Under the pieces are notes generated by a model. That model was given only the letters and a program-made list of their open reading frames with translations. It did no database searches and was not told where the DNA came from. A stretch of 39,161 nt of DNA from Thermoplasmata archaeon (GTDB lineage: Archaea > Thermoplasmatota > Thermoplasmata > Halarchaeoplasmatales > Halarchaeoplasmataceae). Where the stretch lies: NCBI GenBank assembly GCA_019594195.1, contig JAFDTP010000005.1, forward strand, positions 1 through 39,161, given 5' to 3'. The position numbers were made by a program, and so were the translations under genes. Below are positions 38,472 through 39,161 of this stretch, one piece after another (position 1 is the stretch's first letter; each line of letters begins with the position of its first letter).

Positions 38472-39161
38472 ATGAAAAAAGTAGTCCAGGACTATGATAT
38501 AAGTGCAGAGACCACTATTTCAGAATTGGTATCAGAGATGTACGATTCAGGAGGTTTTGTCGCCAAAAAGATCGGATCAGCTGTTCATATCCTGGAAGAC
38601 ATGTTCAAAGATGACTCAGTGAACTTCTTATCTTTTCCCGCATGTATCGTTTCTACAGGTACGAGAGGTATTCTCAAAGAGGCGATCAAACGAGAACTTT
38701 TCGACGTCGTGATCACTACCTGCGGTACGTTAGATCATGATCTCGCAAGGACATGGGAAGATTATCATCATGGAAGTTTCTCAGCGGATGATTCTGAGCT
38801 TCATAGAAAAGATATTCAGCGGCTGGGAAATATCTTCATACCGAATTCTTCATACGGTGAGGTATTAGAGAAAAATATGCAGCCTATACTTGAAGATATA
38901 GTTGAGGAAAAGGGAGATACATTCAGTACTAGAGAAATAATACAGGAATTCGGTGAAAGGATAGATGACGAGGATTCAATACTGTATTGGGCCGCAGAAA
39001 AAGACATACCGATTTATGTGCCTGGTATAACTGATGGAGCATTTGGATCTCAATTATGGATGTATTGGCAAAACAATAGGGAATTCAGTTTAGACTTGAT
39101 GAAGGACGAGCAGGAATTGGCTGATCTAGTCTTTCCAGCTGATAAAAGTGGAGCCTTGATA
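38472..39161 (+). CDS. dys: Deoxyhypusine synthase, partial at window end
   Basis: Enzyme that transfers an aminobutyl group from spermidine (or transfers agmatine in some archaea) to a lysine of translation factor aIF5A. 230 codons are visible, starting at the ATG at 38472; the family is about 310-340 long, so the C-terminal quarter is missing. Seen: SFPACIVSTGTRGILKEAIK (a tolerated variant of the LSGAMVSTGLRG-type region), DVVITTCGTLDHDLAR, the NIFIPNSSYGEVLE segment, SILYWAAEKDIPIYVPGITDGAFGSQLW and the final LVFPADKSGALI. The catalytic lysine lies just beyond the edge. Divergent from ftsZ, own promoter. Confidence 0.93.
   Translation, partial: MKKVVQDYDISAETTISELVSEMYDSGGFVAKKIGSAVHILEDMFKDDSVNFLSFPACIVSTGTRGILKEAIKRELFDVVITTCGTLDHDLARTWEDYHHGSFSADDSELHRKDIQRLGNIFIPNSSYGEVLEKNMQPILEDIVEEKGDTFSTREIIQEFGERIDDEDSILYWAAEKDIPIYVPGITDGAFGSQLWMYWQNNREFSLDLMKDEQELADLVFPADKSGALI

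Noticed and set aside
1..39161. CRISPR arrays, insertion sequences, integrase or att sites, tRNA or rRNA genes
   Set aside because: No regularly spaced repeats, transposase or integrase reading frames, or tRNA/rRNA signatures were seen on either strand; apart from the intein the region looks like stable core genome.

Overview
This window is archaeal DNA, most likely from a euryarchaeon (Thermoplasmata or a relative of the methanogen/haloarchaeal lineages; the sequence alone does not settle which). The evidence is an A-type ATP synthase operon, a 20S proteasome beta subunit with its PAN ATPase, the FttA/aCPSF1 termination nuclease, RNA polymerase subunit K beside ribosomal protein S2, Trm1, deoxyhypusine synthase, archaeal MptD, archaetidylserine synthase and decarboxylase, and ADP-forming acyl-CoA synthetases. 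Coding DNA is fairly AT-rich with many AGA/AGG and ATA codons. Many genes have a TATA box 24-30 bases before the start codon, so leaderless or short-leader transcripts look common. Proteins are rich in Glu, Asp and Lys.

Layout. 1-7178 (minus): ATP synthase operon atpH-I-K-E-C-F-A. atpA is cut by the window edge and is interrupted at its P-loop by an intein. atpK encodes an unusual proteolipid: a signal peptide, an extracytoplasmic domain and four 80-residue hairpins, the first lacking the ion-binding Glu. 7288-14824: acetate/acyl-CoA cluster with a free ACD beta subunit, a CoA-transferase fused to a GNAT domain, a DRTGG/BioD-like ATPase, a fused ACD alpha-beta enzyme and, divergently, a free ACD alpha subunit. 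The shared promoter region holds a perfect inverted repeat. 14817-16048: a membrane protein and a DUF2299-like protein. 16263-19928: proteasome beta, FttA, and the opposing rps2-rpoK pair. 20142-21772: a short ThiI-like PP-loop protein facing a ThiF/MoeB-type E1 enzyme. 21856-26588: a GT-C-like membrane protein, a small HIHH membrane protein, a DUF763 protein and PAN. 26624-26972 (minus): a zinc-ribbon gene preceded by a GC-rich, strongly folded stretch with its own TATA box, a candidate non-coding RNA. 27059-31850: an alternating array Usp - SLC13/DASS transporter - Usp - transporter - Usp, led by a possible leaderless mini-ORF. 31915-33666: a four-module PAPS-reductase-like iron-sulfur protein. 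33663-37088 (minus): trm1 with an altered THEP1-like NTPase, then mptD, archaetidylserine synthase and decarboxylase. 37136-39161: ftsZ and, divergently, a partial deoxyhypusine synthase.

Together the genes suggest an organism that makes ATP both from acyl-CoA thioesters (ACD enzymes) and through an A-type rotary ATP synthase, and that imports organic acids or other anions through stress-protein-linked DASS carriers. The least explained items are the AtpK architecture, the atpA intein, the folded RNA at 26796-26941 and the Usp/transporter array.
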